The notes beneath the pieces are model-generated. The model saw only the letters and a list, made by a program, of their open reading frames with translations. It made no database searches and had not been told where the DNA came from. This document shows, piece after piece, positions 7,163 through 14,304 of a stretch of 64,000 nucleotides of DNA. Source of the stretch: Deltaproteobacteria bacterium RBG_13_43_22 (lineage in GTDB: Bacteria > Desulfobacterota > RBG-13-43-22); contig MGQB01000031.1 in the NCBI GenBank assembly GCA_001797675.1, positions 1 to 64,000 of the forward strand, read 5' to 3'. Each line of letters begins with the position of its first letter. Position 1 is the stretch's first letter. Made by a program: the position numbers and the translations under genes.

Positions 7163-7195
7163 ACCCCATTTCTCATAGAGAGGTGGGGTTTTTTT
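7163..7195 (+). terminator. Terminator-like hairpin, copy 2 of a repeated family
   Basis: ACCCCA and TCTC pair with GAGA and TGGGGT, followed by seven T. The bases before it (GATGGAA, then ACCCCATTT) are shared with the hairpin at 31745. It lies 77 bases before a small open frame. Confidence 0.65.
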
Positions 7196-7271
7196 GTGAT
7201 TGAAAATAGTATGAATTGCCAGAGGAAATCCATCGGTTGATAGAAGTTCAGGAAAGTCCGGGAGTGCCTTT

Positions 7272-7412
7272 ATGATTGATGAAGCTGATCTCAATTCCAA
7301 AGAAAACCGTGAGGATTTCAATCGGCTATTGGAAAAGGCGGGTCAGGCTGGTAAATCCCTTGAAGAATATGTACAAGACCTACCTCTCAGTAAGAAGAAA
7401 AAGAGGCAATAA
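7272..7412 (+). CDS. Small basic-tailed hypothetical protein
   Basis: A 46-residue frame (MIDEADLNSKENREDFNRLL ... ending SKKKKRQ) with GGGAG seven bases before the ATG. Composition is protein-like: an acidic helical body and a lysine-rich tail. It lies 38 bases before the Sel1-RDD gene and could be co-transcribed with it. No family is recognised. Confidence 0.45.
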   Translation: MIDEADLNSKENREDFNRLLEKAGQAGKSLEEYVQDLPLSKKKKRQ

Positions 7413-7450
7413 TAAAATATCGAAAAAAGCTTGAGGAAAAGGAAAATCCG

Positions 7451-8932
7451 ATGAGCACTCACGAAGATATCATGCGTTACAAGAACTTGGCCGAGACAGG
7501 AGATGCGGCTGCCCAATGCTGGCTGGGTTGGATGTATCAAAGTGGTGAAGGTGTTCCAATCGACTATACTGAAGCCATGAAGTGGTATCGCAAGGCGGCT
7601 GAGCAAGGGAACACGGCTGCCCAGAACAACCTTGGAACGATGTATCAAAGTGGTAAAGGAGTTCCAGTCGATTATACTGAAGCCATGAAGTGGTATCGCA
7701 AGGCGGCAGGTCAGGGGAATTCGGCTGCCCAGAAAAATCTGGATCAGATGAAAGCCAAAGGTATTGGAGAAGAATGGAAGAAGGAAAGGCTGTCGAAAAA
7801 AATAAATACAGCAAAAGAGAAAGAACCTCTCAACTATGCGGGTTTCTGGATACGTGTCAGTGCCTTTTTGATTGACATGGTTGTGATGTTCATTCCCGGC
7901 TGTCTGGTTTTAATTCTTTTACGTACCTCAACGCCCGCATCAGAGATCAACCTCATGAATTTTTTTTATAACGGAGTAATCTGGTGGCTATATTCCGCAG
8001 TCCTTGTGTCGTCGGTTTGGCAGGGAACCGTTGGAAAGAAAGTGCTGGGCCTCAAGGTCACAGACCTGAGCGGTCAAAGAATTTCCTTCGGACGGGCTAC
8101 GGGGCGCTATTTCTCGACATCTGTATCTGCACTGCTGCTGGGCATTGGGTTAATGATGGTTGGCTGGACACGGAGGAAACAAGGACTGCATGACATGATG
8201 GCCAGTACCCTTGTGGTAAAGCAACAGGGAGGGTTATTACTAATGGCCACAAAAGGTGCTAATATTGATGTACGCCTCAAGCCACTTATAACCTTGCCCA
8301 ATGTATTATTCATTCTGTATCTATTAATAGGCGTTCCTCTGTATTTAATAGCCTTTCCCGAACCTAAATCGCTCTCACCATTCTACAGGATGGGAGAGTT
8401 TATTGGTATTATAATAATTCCATTTATCTTTGTTGTTCTTCATAATATGAAAAAGAGTAGTAAGCTGCTAATAATTACTTCAAGTATCATTTCTATCATC
8501 TTTATTCTATTAACCGTCTTTGGGACTCTTGGCGGTCTGGGAATGAGGTTGTTTGGGAAAGAAACCGGCTTGAAATCAGTACAGCCAGAAATTGTATTGG
8601 ATTTTGTAGATCCCTTTAAATCTTACAATCTCGATCGTCCCCATGATGTCATCGAAACCTGTCGTCAGGCCCTAAACATCAATCCGAAGGATATCAATGC
8701 CTGGTACGGTCTCGGTCTCGCTTACAACAAACTTGAGCGCTACAACGACGCCATCGATGCCTATCGGCAGGCCCTGCGTATCGATCCGAAATCTGCCGAT
8801 ACCTGGTACAACCTCGGAGTCGCTTACGCCAATTCCGGCAACCGTTCAGCCGCCCTGGATGCCGTCCAGGAATTGCGACGTCTTAATCCGGCAATGGCCG
8901 ATAAACTTTTCAACCTGATCGGGCCACGCTGA
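7451..8932 (+). CDS. Sel1 - RDD - TPR membrane protein
   Basis: A 493-residue protein with three parts. Residues about 9-95 hold two near-identical Sel1 repeats (WLGWMYQSGEGVPIDYTEAM and its copy). Residues about 123-255 are an RDD membrane domain (the YAGFWIRVSAFLIDM arginine, GTVGKKVLGLKV, the RRKQGLHDMMA aspartate). Further membrane segments follow at about 275-375. The C-terminus has two TPRs (AWYGLGLAYNKLERYNDAID, then TWYNLGVAYANSGN). Sel1 and TPR are protein-binding solenoids, so the membrane core is bracketed by scaffold modules on both ends. The ATG at 7451 follows a GAGGAAAAGGAAAA stretch. Function is not known. Confidence 0.85.
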   Translation: MSTHEDIMRYKNLAETGDAAAQCWLGWMYQSGEGVPIDYTEAMKWYRKAAEQGNTAAQNNLGTMYQSGKGVPVDYTEAMKWYRKAAGQGNSAAQKNLDQMKAKGIGEEWKKERLSKKINTAKEKEPLNYAGFWIRVSAFLIDMVVMFIPGCLVLILLRTSTPASEINLMNFFYNGVIWWLYSAVLVSSVWQGTVGKKVLGLKVTDLSGQRISFGRATGRYFSTSVSALLLGIGLMMVGWTRRKQGLHDMMASTLVVKQQGGLLLMATKGANIDVRLKPLITLPNVLFILYLLIGVPLYLIAFPEPKSLSPFYRMGEFIGIIIIPFIFVVLHNMKKSSKLLIITSSIISIIFILLTVFGTLGGLGMRLFGKETGLKSVQPEIVLDFVDPFKSYNLDRPHDVIETCRQALNINPKDINAWYGLGLAYNKLERYNDAIDAYRQALRIDPKSADTWYNLGVAYANSGNRSAALDAVQELRRLNPAMADKLFNLIGPR

Positions 8933-9240
8933 TGGAATTGGAAAGGTTATTTCATGTAAGGGCAGAAAAGAACCTTTGCTCGGGCTCAAGGGAGGTTAGG
9001 GGACGGAGGGGACTTTGAGGAAAGACATAAAGCACACATTGACCCACCCAGGGAATATCTAATTAAATAAATATCTTAGAGAAGGTGAATTGCAGACATT
9101 ATTTTTTTTACTTGACAAACTTAATCAATGAGTATTTAATTGTGTTTAATATTAATAAAGGGAGAAATTACTTCTAAGTAAAAATTAGATCCGCACCGAA
9201 TGTCTGGCCGGACATTTAAGAGCGGAGGTCGATAAAACCA
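8933..9240. other. Spacer before the island module
   Basis: Holds a possible promoter, TTGACA at 9113 with an AT-rich -10 near 9134, and a near-palindrome AATGTCTGGCCGGACATT around 9200. No coding sequence is apparent. A strong terminator follows at 9241, so a short transcript of about 130 bases is possible here. Confidence 0.4.
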
Positions 9241-9286
9241 AAAGGCGAAAACTGGGGCTTGCAACTCAGTTTTCGCCTTTTTTTTT
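9241..9286 (+). terminator. Strong rho-independent terminator
   Basis: A perfect 14-base stem, AAAGGCGAAAACTG (9241-9254) with CAGTTTTCGCCTTT (9267-9280), followed by more T. It lies directly before the ribosome site of the next gene, so it ends a short upstream transcript or attenuates entry into the island genes. Confidence 0.8.
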
Positions 9287-9307
9287 GCCCAAAGGAGGAC
9301 ATTGGAC

Positions 9308-9514
9308 ATGGAAAAAGAAAACCTGCTTAACGTCAACGAAACCGCTGAATTCTTAAACGTAAAATCCGGGACTATCCGCTATTGGCGGAACAGAGGCTTC
9401 CTTCCAGTCGTGAAGATCCAGGGAACGATCCGATTCAGAAAAAGTGACCTTCAACAACTGATTATAGAAAATTTCATTCCCGTGCGTGAAGCAAAGAAAA
9501 ATCAAAACGCATAA
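9308..9514 (+). CDS. MerR-like / excisionase-type HTH protein
   Basis: A 68-residue protein of the HTH_17 type: LLNVNETAEFLNVKSGTIRY, then WRNRGFLPVVKIQGTIRFRK. The motif binds DNA through a winged helix and is typical of excisionases and small plasmid or phage regulators. ATG 9308 is chosen because GGAGG lies 9 bases upstream; an in-frame TTG at 9302 is too close to the site. It opens the mobile module that ends at tRNA-Thr. A second protein of this type is at 12235. Confidence 0.85.
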   Translation: MEKENLLNVNETAEFLNVKSGTIRYWRNRGFLPVVKIQGTIRFRKSDLQQLIIENFIPVREAKKNQNA

Positions 9515-9518
9515 GAGC

Positions 9519-9552
9519 AAAAAAAACCCCTCAGCCGGGGCGGGCTAAGGGG
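9519..9552 (-). terminator. Minus-strand terminator between island genes
   Basis: On the minus strand CCCCTTAGCC pairs with GGCTGAGGGG (6-base loop) and is followed by eight T. On the plus strand no T-run follows. It is therefore oriented to stop transcription entering from the right on the minus strand, where no gene is seen. Confidence 0.65.
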
Positions 9553-9581
9553 CCGAAAGAAAATGATTGGGAAAAATATTT

Positions 9582-9881
9582 ATGAAAAATTATACCAGCA
9601 ATCCTACCTTTTTGTCAAATGAAAACCTGCTTCGCATTTTCAATCCTACCGGCAAATCGCCTACTGCTGAGTTCTGGTGGAAATCTAAGAACGAGAAAGG
9701 CGTTTCTCCTGTTTACGGGAATAAGTTTAAAAAGGAGTTTTACCGGATCAGAAAAGGGATCACCAACCCTGCACGAACAGGAGTAAAGTCTCTCTCTGCC
9801 ATGCGGTTATTAAATGCCAGTATCTGGCTTTTTCGTGAAGCAAGCCAGGTTTGTCGGAAGGCGCACCATGAGATATCGTGA
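9582..9881 (+). CDS. Small hypothetical island protein
   Basis: About 99 residues (MKNYTSNPTFLSNENLLRIF, rich in Lys, Arg and aromatic residues), ending IWLFREASQVCRKAHHEIS. The ATG at 9582 is preferred to the TTG at 9567. It overlaps the start of the next gene by 14 bases, so they are probably translated together. The first part resembles short DNA-binding or replication-associated proteins of plasmids in its basic charge, but I recognise no family. Confidence 0.55.
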   Translation: MKNYTSNPTFLSNENLLRIFNPTGKSPTAEFWWKSKNEKGVSPVYGNKFKKEFYRIRKGITNPARTGVKSLSAMRLLNASIWLFREASQVCRKAHHEIS

Positions 9882-10278
9882 CCGGGGACGTTCTAAAAAA
9901 CTGCCACCCTTTGTCCCTATCCTGAAAGATATGATAAAAAGCCCTGCATATCTTCAACTGACCAATGCCTCACGGACGGCCTATCTCTTATTAAAATTTC
10001 AATGCAAGCACTTTGACCAAGATGAGGTAAAGTTTCCTTTTTCGGATGCTGAGAAGTATATGCACCGGCATACCTTCCGGGACTCAATTAATCAACTTGC
10101 CGAGCTTGGTTTTATTGAGAAGTCTTTTGTCGGTGGTATGTTTAGAAGAACTAATATCTATAAATTCATAGAGGGATGGAAAGGCATAGAACCAAAGACA
10201 GAGGATATGGCAAATTCTATAAGGGGGTATAATAATAGCCCCACTAAAAAGGTCTTAAAAGTGGCAAACAAGGTATAA
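9868..10278 (+). CDS. Probable replication initiator or iteron-binding protein
   Basis: A 136-residue protein starting at ATG 9868 (GGAAGG six bases upstream). The body (FVPILKDMIKSPAYLQLTNA, then SRTAYLLLKFQCKHF, FSDAEKYMHRHTFRDSINQL and AELGFIEK) has the helix pattern of a winged-helix domain like that of plasmid replication initiators. The assignment rests on this and on iteron-like repeats that begin inside its last codons and continue past the stop, which itself lies in an iteron. It is short for a Rep protein, so it might instead be a copy-number or partition regulator. Confidence 0.55.
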   Translation: MRYRDRGRSKKLPPFVPILKDMIKSPAYLQLTNASRTAYLLLKFQCKHFDQDEVKFPFSDAEKYMHRHTFRDSINQLAELGFIEKSFVGGMFRRTNIYKFIEGWKGIEPKTEDMANSIRGYNNSPTKKVLKVANKV

Positions 10279-10358
10279 AATTAGCACCACATGAATTTAA
10301 AAACCAGTTTTGACGGGTATAAAAATAGCACCACTCACAGTTATAAAATTAGCACCTA
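10225..10358 (+). repeat. Iteron-like direct repeats
   Basis: Four direct copies of a 20-base unit close to GGGTATAAAATTAGCACCAC start at 10225, 10271, 10315 and 10339. Spacings are 46, 44 and 24 bases, near multiples of two helical turns. A degenerate copy may sit at 10251. Such iterons bind replication initiators on one face of the DNA. The array overlaps the end of the 9868 gene, and an AT-rich stretch surrounds it. Confidence 0.7.
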
Positions 10359-10389
10359 TCTTTAAGGCAATGATCTTAAGTGGAGTATT

Positions 10390-10740
10390 ATGACAACACC
10401 GAAAAGAGCAATTAGAGATTTTTGTGTCTGGTGCATGAATGGCCAGGCCAATGAAGTAAAACTCTGTCCTTCTGAGGATTGCGCTTTATATCTTCTAAGG
10501 CGTGGCCGGGGACCCGGATCAAAGCTCAAACCTATCCGGGCCAAGTGTCTGGATTGTTCAGGTCAGAACATGGGAGAAATTAATCGATGTCCTCAAATGG
10601 GATGTTCGCTTTATCCTTTCCGGATGGGCAAAAATCCGAATATCAAAAGACCGGATCTGATAGGCCGTAGAATGCCCCGTTTTTCCAGGAATTCGCCAAT
10701 AGACAGGCCGATTTCAGAGCAAAGTCACCTTAACCCATAG
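10390..10740 (+). CDS. Cysteine-rich zinc-binding phage/plasmid protein
   Basis: A 116-residue protein with two copies of one motif: CVWCMNGQANEVKLCPSEDC then ALYLLR, and CLDCSGQNMGEINRCPQMGC then SLYPFR. Each is C-x2-C-x10-C-P-x3-C followed by a hydrophobic-aromatic-Arg stretch, consistent with two zinc knuckles. Similar short proteins recur in phages and integrated elements, with unknown function. The basic tail (RRMPRFSRNSP) suggests nucleic-acid contact. It lies just after the iterons. Confidence 0.7.
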   Translation: MTTPKRAIRDFCVWCMNGQANEVKLCPSEDCALYLLRRGRGPGSKLKPIRAKCLDCSGQNMGEINRCPQMGCSLYPFRMGKNPNIKRPDLIGRRMPRFSRNSPIDRPISEQSHLNP

Positions 10741-10797
10741 GTGTTTATACCCTGGGGGGAATATCGTTTAAACTAGGGCCTTCTGTAAAGCCAGTGA

Positions 10798-12183
10798 ATG
10801 GTTAAAACTGACGAGGCCGAACGTAAAATGGGCAAAATAAAAAAACAGGACATATCCTATTTTCCAACGAGCGAGATCATAACGGCACATGAGAACGGCT
10901 TACTATACGATAATTTTGCTCCTAACGCCGACGAAGACGATGATAAACTCTATTATTCAATCAAGGAGGAAGGGATCAGGGAACCGCTTCACATTTCAGC
11001 GGATGGCGTGCTTCTTTCTGGACACCGTCGCCTTGCCGCCGCTGACCGGCTTGGCCTGGAGACGGTTCCATGTATCATTGCCGATGATGTTGTATTTGAT
11101 GATCTAACAGCAGATGAACGTTTGAGCGTACTTGCCATATACAATAAGCAGAGGGATAAGAGCCACGCTGAGCGTCTTCGGGAGGCCATGCTGGAGATTG
11201 ACCCGGATGAAGCTTATGAACGCCTTCTGCAGGATCGAAACAACCGACGGCAGGTTGATATTGAGGATAACATTACCCTGGGTGTTATCAAGAAGCGGGC
11301 AAGAATCACCACCAAGGCATTTCTTCGGGCAGCACAAAAAGCCATTGAATCGGAATCGGAATATTGGCCGTTGACCGTGCGGCGGGTCCACTACCTGCTG
11401 TTGAATGATCCGCCATTGCGCCATGATAAGAAACCGGGCTCGACTTATCAAAACGACCTGGGCAGCTACAAGGCATTAACGAACCTACTGATACGGGCAC
11501 GGCTTACCGGCGACATCCCCCACGCAGCCATTGAAGATGAGACAAGGCCCATAAGGGTTGTGGCGACCCACCAGAACCCGGCTGATTACATCAGGGAGGA
11601 GACGGAAGACTTCCTCCGGCACTACGCACGGGATCTTCTCCGGGGGCAGGCTCACCATATTGAGATCCTTGTGGAGAAAAACGCTATCCGAAAGCACGTT
11701 GAACTGGTGGCCGATGAATACACAATTCCATGTACCACGGGGCGGGGTTATTCCAGCCTGACGCCCAGGTGGAAAATGGTGCAGCGGTTTAAGCGATCCG
11801 GCAAGGATCAGTTGATCCTTCTCATCCTGAGTGACCTCGATCCTGATGGTGAAGAGATAGCGGCCAGCTTCCCCCGATCACTACGTGACGACTTCGGTTT
11901 ATCAAAGATCGTGGCTCACAAGGTGGCCCTTTCCGGGGACGATGTTCGAGATCACGGCTTGCCATCCGACTTGGAAGCGAAGGAATCATCACCGAACTAT
12001 AAGAAGTTTGTTGCACGTCACGGGGTCCACGTTGCCGAACTGGACGCGGCTCCAGTTGACCTGCTTCAGGGGAAGCTTCGGGATGCTATTGAGAACTGCC
12101 TTGACATGGACCTATCACGGCTGAGGTGGCGAAAGAAAAGAAAGATTATACCTTCATTGCCGCGACAAAGAGGGTGGTCATGA
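10798..12183 (+). CDS. ParB-like domain fused to a topoisomerase VI-A-like (Spo11/Mini-A) protein
   Basis: The frame encodes 461 residues. About 15-110 is a ParB/Srx fold (the IREPLHISADGVLLSGHRRL motif, GHRR near 75-78). About 160-260 looks like the winged-helix domain of Topo VI-A/Spo11, with TVRRVHY placing a candidate catalytic Tyr at 199. About 287-400 is a TOPRIM fold: EILVEK (Glu293) and SDLDPDGEE (Asp346, 348, 350). Near 12106-12110 the frame appears shifted: the alternative frame gives AEVAKEKKDYTFIAATKRVV, ending at TAG 12204, a more natural tail. ATG 10798 is taken; ATG 10828 is possible. Stand-alone A-subunit relatives (Mini-A) are known from mobile elements. Confidence 0.8.
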   Translation: MVKTDEAERKMGKIKKQDISYFPTSEIITAHENGLLYDNFAPNADEDDDKLYYSIKEEGIREPLHISADGVLLSGHRRLAAADRLGLETVPCIIADDVVFDDLTADERLSVLAIYNKQRDKSHAERLREAMLEIDPDEAYERLLQDRNNRRQVDIEDNITLGVIKKRARITTKAFLRAAQKAIESESEYWPLTVRRVHYLLLNDPPLRHDKKPGSTYQNDLGSYKALTNLLIRARLTGDIPHAAIEDETRPIRVVATHQNPADYIREETEDFLRHYARDLLRGQAHHIEILVEKNAIRKHVELVADEYTIPCTTGRGYSSLTPRWKMVQRFKRSGKDQLILLILSDLDPDGEEIAASFPRSLRDDFGLSKIVAHKVALSGDDVRDHGLPSDLEAKESSPNYKKFVARHGVHVAELDAAPVDLLQGKLRDAIENCLDMDLSRLRWRKKRKIIPSLPRQRGWS

Positions 12184-12234
12184 GGGCTATGGGGCCGGAC
12201 GTATAGCAAAGGAAAGCAGGCAATAGGTTATTCG

Positions 12235-12486
12235 ATGGATGCCAAGTTGACACTACCAGAGGATCTCATTGATCGGATCGTTGACAGGCTGGTTGACAGG
12301 CTGGATGAAAAAATTCGGTCTTCCCTCATGGATGTTGAGCAATTGGCCACCTACCTCAACGTGCCGAAGGGCTGGCTTTATGATCGAACACGGGATAAGA
12401 CCTCCGGGTTTCCATGTATCAAAATCGGAAAATATGTACGCTTTAACCTTCCGGAGGTGATCGAATTTTTAAAGGGTCAGGAATGA
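12235..12486 (+). CDS. Excisionase-family HTH protein
   Basis: An 83-residue protein. An amphipathic start (LIDRIVDRLVDRLDEKI) precedes an HTH_17 domain (MDVEQLATYLNVPKGWLYDR, then KIGKYVRFNLPEVIEFLKGQ). This layout, a short coiled helix plus MerR-like motif, is common for excisionases and small transcription regulators next to integrases. It lies 28 bases after the likely true stop of the topoisomerase-like gene, and the integrase gene follows. Confidence 0.85.
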   Translation: MDAKLTLPEDLIDRIVDRLVDRLDEKIRSSLMDVEQLATYLNVPKGWLYDRTRDKTSGFPCIKIGKYVRFNLPEVIEFLKGQE

Positions 12487-12547
12487 CCTGCTGATATCCT
12501 ATCATCTGCTGCTATTATTTTTAAATTATGACAAATAGTTACAGAGC

Positions 12548-12568
12548 CTGCTACCAAATTGCTACCAT
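12548..12568 (+). repeat. CTACC repeat, left copy flanking the integrase module
   Basis: Contains GCTACCAAATTGCTACCAT. An almost identical sequence is present in inverted orientation at 13962-13982. Candidate binding site for the integrase, an excisionase or the XRE repressor. Confidence 0.55.
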
Positions 12569-12586
12569 AATAAGATGATATTTTAC

Positions 12587-12615
12587 TTGACTTTTTAGAC
12601 TACCAATGGTAGACT
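12587..12615 (+). promoter_or_regulatory. Leaderless promoter with palindromic operator for the XRE gene
   Basis: TTGACT (12587-12592), 17 bases, TAGACT (12610-12615), then the ATG only 6 bases later at 12622 and no ribosome site. This geometry implies a leaderless message. The palindrome CTACCAATGGTAG (12599-12611) fills the end of the spacer, so its occupancy would block RNA polymerase. The XRE product is the obvious candidate to bind it. Confidence 0.55.
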
Positions 12616-12621
12616 AACCCC

Positions 12622-12843
12622 ATGACTGGAGAAGAATTGAAATCCTGGCGCTTAAAACGGAACCTAACACAAGAGGAATTAGGAGAAATCCTTGGGGTTG
12701 CCAAGAACAGCGTTTTTCGCTGGGAGGCAGAAATGCGAAAGATTCCTTCATTTCTTCATCTGGCCCTCGAAGCAATAAATCAAAAGAAAGGAGGTGAGAA
12801 AAATGTCATGCGTAAGAAAGCGAAGAGGAAAATGGGTAATTGA
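12622..12843 (+). CDS. XRE-type helix-turn-helix protein
   Basis: A 73-residue repressor-like protein: ELKSWRLKRNLTQEELGEIL followed by the recognition helix VAKNSVFRWEAEMRKIPSFL. The tail is lysine-rich. The ATG follows a promoter without a leader. The 3-prime end overlaps the integrase start by 41 bases in another frame, so the two are translationally linked. Probably an autorepressor that also sets integrase level. Confidence 0.85.
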   Translation: MTGEELKSWRLKRNLTQEELGEILGVAKNSVFRWEAEMRKIPSFLHLALEAINQKKGGEKNVMRKKAKRKMGN

Positions 12844-13990
12844 TTTTTATGATCAGTTTAGAAAAAGGCACTGGGAGACTGTAGGCACCAGCGAAAGGAA
12901 GGCTAATAAAAAATTGGCCGAAAGGATTATGGAGGTTGAGGAAGGAACCTTCCTGGTTAGTGGTAATTCTAAAACTTTTGAAGAAGTAGCCAAGGATTGG
13001 TTTGAAACTCAAGTGATCCCGAAAAAAAGGCCTAAAACAGCCAGGTATTACCGAAACATTAAAGATAACCATCTGGTTCCCTACTTCGGGAAGGTTAAAG
13101 TCAACAGGATCGACTTCAGTCTAATTGAAAAGTATATGTCAAAGAAGTTTGGGGATTATGAGGAGTATCTACGGAAAAAGGAGGAACTTGAAAAAAAAGA
13201 AACTAAAATCTCCCTTAAGCGGGTCATTGACAAAGAATCCATTAACAAGACGGTAACTGCATTGGGAACCATCCTTAAATATGCTGCCAGGAGAAGGTTC
13301 ATCAAATCAAACCCGGTACCGAATGTTGAAAAGTTCCGAAAAGAGGCGGGTAATTTTAAAGAGGAGAAACGATTTCTCACCCCCGAGGAGATTCAACTGC
13401 TTTTGAAGCAGGAAGATCCAAAATGGGGGCCTATAATCCTTACTGCTGTTCTCACAGGTATGCGGGAGGAGGAGATACTGGGCCTTCAATGGGGAGATAT
13501 CGATTGGAACCAAGGACAAATATATATTAACAGGACGCTTCAGGAGGGAGGTTTTTATAATCCCAAGACCAAGACCTCCAGGAGGAAGATAGACATCGAC
13601 CCGGGCCTTTTGACAGAACTGAAAAAATGGAAACTACGGTGTCCGAAAGGCGAATACGAGATGGTGTTTCCCAATTCTGTGGGAAATCCCATGGATGCCA
13701 CGCATATGCTTCGCAGGATATTTTATCCAGCACTAAGCAGGGCTAAGGTAGCCAAGATCCGATTCCATGATCTTCGGCATACAAACGCCAGCTTGAGAAT
13801 CGAAGCAGGTCAGAATCCTAAGTATATCCAGGAGCAGTTAGGTCATAGCAGTATCCAGGTTACCATGGACATTTACGGTCACCTGCTCAGATCAACTAAT
13901 CAAGATGCAGCCATCAAATTGAGAGAGATCGCCTTCAAGGAGAAGGAAGTCGAAAATACCGATGGTAGCAAAATGGTAGCAGAGGGTTAA
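12803..13990 (+). CDS. int: Phage-type tyrosine integrase
   Basis: A 395-residue integrase. An N-terminal arm-binding segment (SCVRKRRGKWVIDFYDQFRK), a SAM-like core-binding domain (about 60-180, with a charged insertion near 115-140) and the catalytic domain follow in order. Catalytic residues are visible: Arg in TGMREEEILGL, Lys/Arg in TKTSRRK, His-x-x-Arg in HDLRHTNAS, His in LGHSSIQVT and Tyr in MDIYGHLL. ATG 12803 is preferred (AAAGGAGGTGAG upstream) over GTG 12794. The gene ends 50 bases from the 3-prime end of tRNA-Thr, the usual position for an integrase of a tRNA-targeting island. Confidence 0.95.
   Translation: MSCVRKRRGKWVIDFYDQFRKRHWETVGTSERKANKKLAERIMEVEEGTFLVSGNSKTFEEVAKDWFETQVIPKKRPKTARYYRNIKDNHLVPYFGKVKVNRIDFSLIEKYMSKKFGDYEEYLRKKEELEKKETKISLKRVIDKESINKTVTALGTILKYAARRRFIKSNPVPNVEKFRKEAGNFKEEKRFLTPEEIQLLLKQEDPKWGPIILTAVLTGMREEEILGLQWGDIDWNQGQIYINRTLQEGGFYNPKTKTSRRKIDIDPGLLTELKKWKLRCPKGEYEMVFPNSVGNPMDATHMLRRIFYPALSRAKVAKIRFHDLRHTNASLRIEAGQNPKYIQEQLGHSSIQVTMDIYGHLLRSTNQDAAIKLREIAFKEKEVENTDGSKMVAEG
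13962..13982 (-). repeat. CTACC repeat, right copy
   Basis: Inverted copy of 12548-12568 with two mismatches over 21 bases. It lies in the last codons of the integrase gene. A further GGTAG occurs at 14004, between the integrase and the tRNA. Confidence 0.55.
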
Positions 13991-14039
13991 AAGGAGGTCT
14001 CAATGGTAGGTCAACTAATTCGCAATCAGTTGATATATT

Positions 14040-14114
14040 TGGAGCCGGCGATGGGATTTGAACCCGCGGCCTGCTGATTACGAATCAGCTGCTCTACCCC
14101 TGAGCTACGCCGGC
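14040..14114 (-). tRNA. tRNA-Thr (anticodon CGT)
   Basis: On the minus strand the acceptor GCCGGCG pairs with CGCCGGC. The D arm GCTCAGGGGTAGAGC, anticodon stem GCTGA/TCAGC around the loop TTCGTAA, and T arm GGTTCAAATCC are all present, with encoded CCA. The 3-prime end faces the integrase gene. I found no second copy of its 3-prime end in the window. Confidence 0.95.
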
Positions 14115-14304
14115 CCGAAAAGAATAATTCCATATTCGTCTGAAATTGTCAATACTAAGGATAAGGGTCAGATCTCAGGAGGTGCAAGAGGTGCAGAGTC
14201 GATGGTAAAATTACGGGGTGAGATAGTATTGAAATCAAGCCTAAAGGATGATAGAATTTAAATAATCACGAGATCCAATTCAAAAGGATAAAAGAGAGGG
14301 AGTT

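Noticed and set aside
10798-12183. Reading the gene as a plain ParB partition protein
   Set aside because: The TOPRIM motifs and candidate catalytic Tyr are too complete, no ParA gene is adjacent, and a ParB DNA-binding helix-turn-helix domain is not seen.
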